From contig NZ_SDPQ02000002.1 of NCBI RefSeq assembly GCF_004134905.2, positions 744,001 through 808,000 of the forward strand: a DNA stretch of 64,000 nucleotides, given 5' to 3'. The position numbers were made by a program, and so were the translations under genes. The stretch comes from Aeromicrobium ginsengisoli (GTDB lineage: Bacteria > Actinomycetota > Actinomycetes > Propionibacteriales > Nocardioidaceae). The notes under the pieces are model-generated. The model worked only from the letters and a program-made list of their open reading frames with translations, was not told where the DNA came from and ran no database searches. Positions 62,313-64,000 of the stretch are shown piece after piece; within the stretch, counting starts at the first letter, position 1, and every line of letters starts with the position of its first letter.

Positions 62313-63301
62313 TGTGTGACGACGATCTTGCCGCTGGCGAGGCCCTGCTCGACGTATGCCATCGCCTCGAGCGTCTGGTCGAACGGGAACGTGCGGTCGA
62401 GAACCGGCTGAAGCGTCCCGTTGTCATACAGTGCGGCCAACTCAGTGAGCTGCGCACCACTTGCCTTCATGAAGAAGAACGAGTAGTTCACTCCCAGCTT
62501 CTTTGCCCGGTTGCGGACCTTGCGACTGAGCAGCGCCATGACGGGTTTCAAGATCGGCTGCCCGAGCTGCGCGGCGAAGGACGGGTCGGGCGGGCCGACG
62601 ACACTGATCGCGAGTCCACCTCGCCTGAGCACCGTCAGGGACTTCTCGAGGTTGGTTCCTCCGAGTGAGTCCAGCACGACGTGGTATCCAGCGAGCACCT
62701 CAGAGAAGTCGGTCTTGGTGAAATCGATGACCTCGTCCGCGCCGAGGGCGCGGGCTCGCTCGATGTCATCGGTGTGAGCCGTCGTGGCGACATAGGCCCC
62801 CAGATGCTTGGCGAGCTGGACGACGGTCGAACCGAGGCCACCTGCGCCGGCATGGATCAGGATCTTCTGGCCCGGTTTGACGTGGGCGAGATCGACGAGC
62901 GTCTGCCAGGCCGCCAAGGCGACGAGCGGTACGGCAGCAGCCTCGTCGAACGACGTGGACTGCGGTTTGAGAGCCACATCGTCCTCGTGGATCGCGACGA
63001 ACTCGGCGAAGGTGCCGATCTGCAGGTCTCGGGGTCTGGCGTACACCTCATCGCCCGGGGCGAAGTTGCGCACGTCCGCCCCGACCTCGACCACGACACC
63101 AGCGACATCGTGCCCGAGCACGAACGGGCGCTTGTACTTCAACAACTGCTTGAACTCGCCGTTGCGAACCATCTTGTCCAGCGGGTTGATGCTGGCCGCG
63201 CGGGCTCGGACGAGTACGTCGAGCGGGCCCACCTTGGGTTTGGGCAGGTCCACAGCCCGCAGTCCGTCCTTGCCGTATGACTCGACGATGAATGCCCTCA
63301 T
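62309..63301 (-). CDS. Quinone-oxidoreductase-like MDR enzyme (copy 2)
   Basis: The 330 residues have INPLDKMVRNGEF, LGHDVAGVVVEVG and HAGAGGLGSTVVQLAKHLGA. They match the protein at 56212-57213 over the whole length. It is zinc-free and should be an NADPH-dependent reductase of enones or quinones. It lies directly after the acyl-CoA ligase and before the hydrolase on the minus strand, as part of a coupled series. Confidence 0.85.
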   Translation of the reverse strand: MRAFIVESYGKDGLRAVDLPKPKVGPLDVLVRARAASINPLDKMVRNGEFKQLLKYKRPFVLGHDVAGVVVEVGADVRNFAPGDEVYARPRDLQIGTFAEFVAIHEDDVALKPQSTSFDEAAAVPLVALAAWQTLVDLAHVKPGQKILIHAGAGGLGSTVVQLAKHLGAYVATTAHTDDIERARALGADEVIDFTKTDFSEVLAGYHVVLDSLGGTNLEKSLTVLRRGGLAISVVGPPDPSFAAQLGQPILKPVMALLSRKVRNRAKKLGVNYSFFFMKASGAQLTELAALYDNGTLQPVLDRTFPFDQTLEAMAYVEQGLASGKIVVTH

Positions 63302-63302
63302 G

Positions 63303-64000
63303 TCAGCTCACTTTCTCGTTCTCGTGGGATGCGCTGTGGTGGTCGCGGAGCGCGAGCTTGGCGATCTTGCCAACCGCATTGCGTGGAAGGGCATCCACCA
63401 CGTGAATGGCGAGGGGGCGCTTGTAACCACTCAGACTTGTCGCGCAACGAGCATGAAGAGCATCGATGTCGACCACTTCACTGGGCTCAGGCTCGACGTA
63501 CGCCACGACGATCTCGCCCCACATGTCGTCGGGGATGCCGATCACCGCTGCGTCCAGCACGGCTGGGTCACCGGTCAGGACGTCCTCTATCTCTTTGGGG
63601 TAGATGTTCTCGCCGCCCCGGATGATCATTTCCTTCGATCGGCCCACCAGCGTCAGGTAGCCGTCGTCGTCGAGGTGTCCCACATCGCCGGTTCGAAGCC
63701 AACCATCGACCAGCACCTTGTCTGTCTCCTCCGGGCGGCCGAGATACCCGCGCATGACATTGGGTCCCGCGACGACAACCTCGCCGTCGACGCCGACGGG
63801 CACTTCCGTCCCGTCATGCCCCAGGATCCGCAATTCCTGCCCGGGGAAGGGCAGGCCGACTGTCCCCGGCATGCGCGGACCATCGATCGGGTTGGTGGTA
63901 GATCCGCAGGTTGCCTCCGACAATCCGTATGCCTCGATGATCGGAACGGCGAATCTCGACTCGAATCGCTCCAAAAGCTCAGCGGGGGCCGGCGCCGCGC
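63303..64000 (-). CDS. AMP-forming acyl-CoA ligase, C-terminal part, partial
   Basis: The gene runs off the right end, leaving about 231 C-terminal residues. EAYGLSEATCG, RTGDVGHLDDDGYL, GRSKEMIIRGGENIYPKEIE and the final NAVGKIAKLAL with the catalytic Lys are diagnostic. It activates an acid to its CoA ester. It ends one base before the MDR start, so it leads or lies early in this minus-strand operon. Confidence 0.88.
   Translation of the reverse strand, partial: AAPAPAELLERFESRFAVPIIEAYGLSEATCGSTTNPIDGPRMPGTVGLPFPGQELRILGHDGTEVPVGVDGEVVVAGPNVMRGYLGRPEETDKVLVDGWLRTGDVGHLDDDGYLTLVGRSKEMIIRGGENIYPKEIEDVLTGDPAVLDAAVIGIPDDMWGEIVVAYVEPEPSEVVDIDALHARCATSLSGYKRPLAIHVVDALPRNAVGKIAKLALRDHHSASHENEKVS

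Noticed and set aside
1-64000. CRISPR arrays, tRNA or rRNA genes, integrase and replication genes
   Set aside because: I saw no regularly spaced repeats, no clear tRNA or rRNA sequence and no integrase or replication initiator. A tRNA scan could still find something missed by eye.

Overview
The window is high-G+C DNA with Actinomycetota-style genes: dense coding on both strands, frequent ATGA/GTGA start-stop overlaps, GTG starts, TetR, LuxR, PucR and HxlR regulators, and an actinobacterial type of conjugation apparatus built around an SCO6880-like protein. A Nocardioides-, Aeromicrobium-, Gordonia- or Rhodococcus-like host would fit, but the genus cannot be fixed from sequence reading alone. 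No rRNA, tRNA, integrase or replication gene was recognised, so a conjugative plasmid or a piece of an integrative conjugative element is the best reading.

Region 1 (1-7895, plus strand) is a type IV secretion/conjugation operon. It holds the end of a Pro/Gly/Ser-rich (TrbL-like) protein, an SCO6880-like membrane protein, a VirB4-type ATPase, an M23 peptidase fused to an endonuclease/exonuclease/phosphatase domain, a small membrane protein, a VirD4/TraG-type coupling ATPase and a conserved hypothetical protein. Region 2 (7997-9480) is an IS110-family element whose recombinase frame is broken by two single-base deletions. Region 3 (9645-14819) is a lower-G+C island. It has a two-gene overlapping unit (a PD-(D/E)XK-like protein and a 463-residue unknown), an FRG-domain protein, a divergent helix-turn-helix protein, a bactofilin-like protein and a small Cys-rich protein. 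It looks like an accessory or defence-type cassette and is the best candidate here for an undescribed system. Region 4 (14939-20575, minus) is a giant relaxase-helicase-primase fusion that belongs functionally with region 1.

Region 5 (21058-64000) is a roughly 43-kb catabolic cargo. It opens with a large LuxR-type ATPase regulator and a TetR/enone-reductase pair. Next come tandem SDRs with a haloacetate-dehalogenase-like hydrolase, two old-yellow-enzyme reductases, a coupled SDR-amidase-HxlR operon, an aldo/keto reductase, two paralogous Zn-type dehydrogenases, a cupin, a [3Fe-4S] ferredoxin and two AMP-forming acyl-CoA ligases. A minus-strand group follows with a Baeyer-Villiger monooxygenase coupled to an alpha/beta hydrolase, an alcohol dehydrogenase, a 3-hydroxyacyl-CoA dehydrogenase-like protein and an epoxide-hydrolase-like protein. 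It lies between two PucR regulators and next to a branched-chain-amino-acid-type ABC importer. The end of the window holds a duplicated hydrolase plus quinone-reductase-like module and an MFS exporter.

Together the genes suggest uptake of a carbonyl-containing alicyclic, terpenoid or similar compound. Enone reduction, alcohol/ketone interconversion, Baeyer-Villiger insertion, ester/lactone hydrolysis and CoA activation leading to beta-oxidation would follow. The substrate is inference. Several operator-like inverted repeats recur; the clearest is ATTAYGATCRTAAT, found at four sites before three transcription units.
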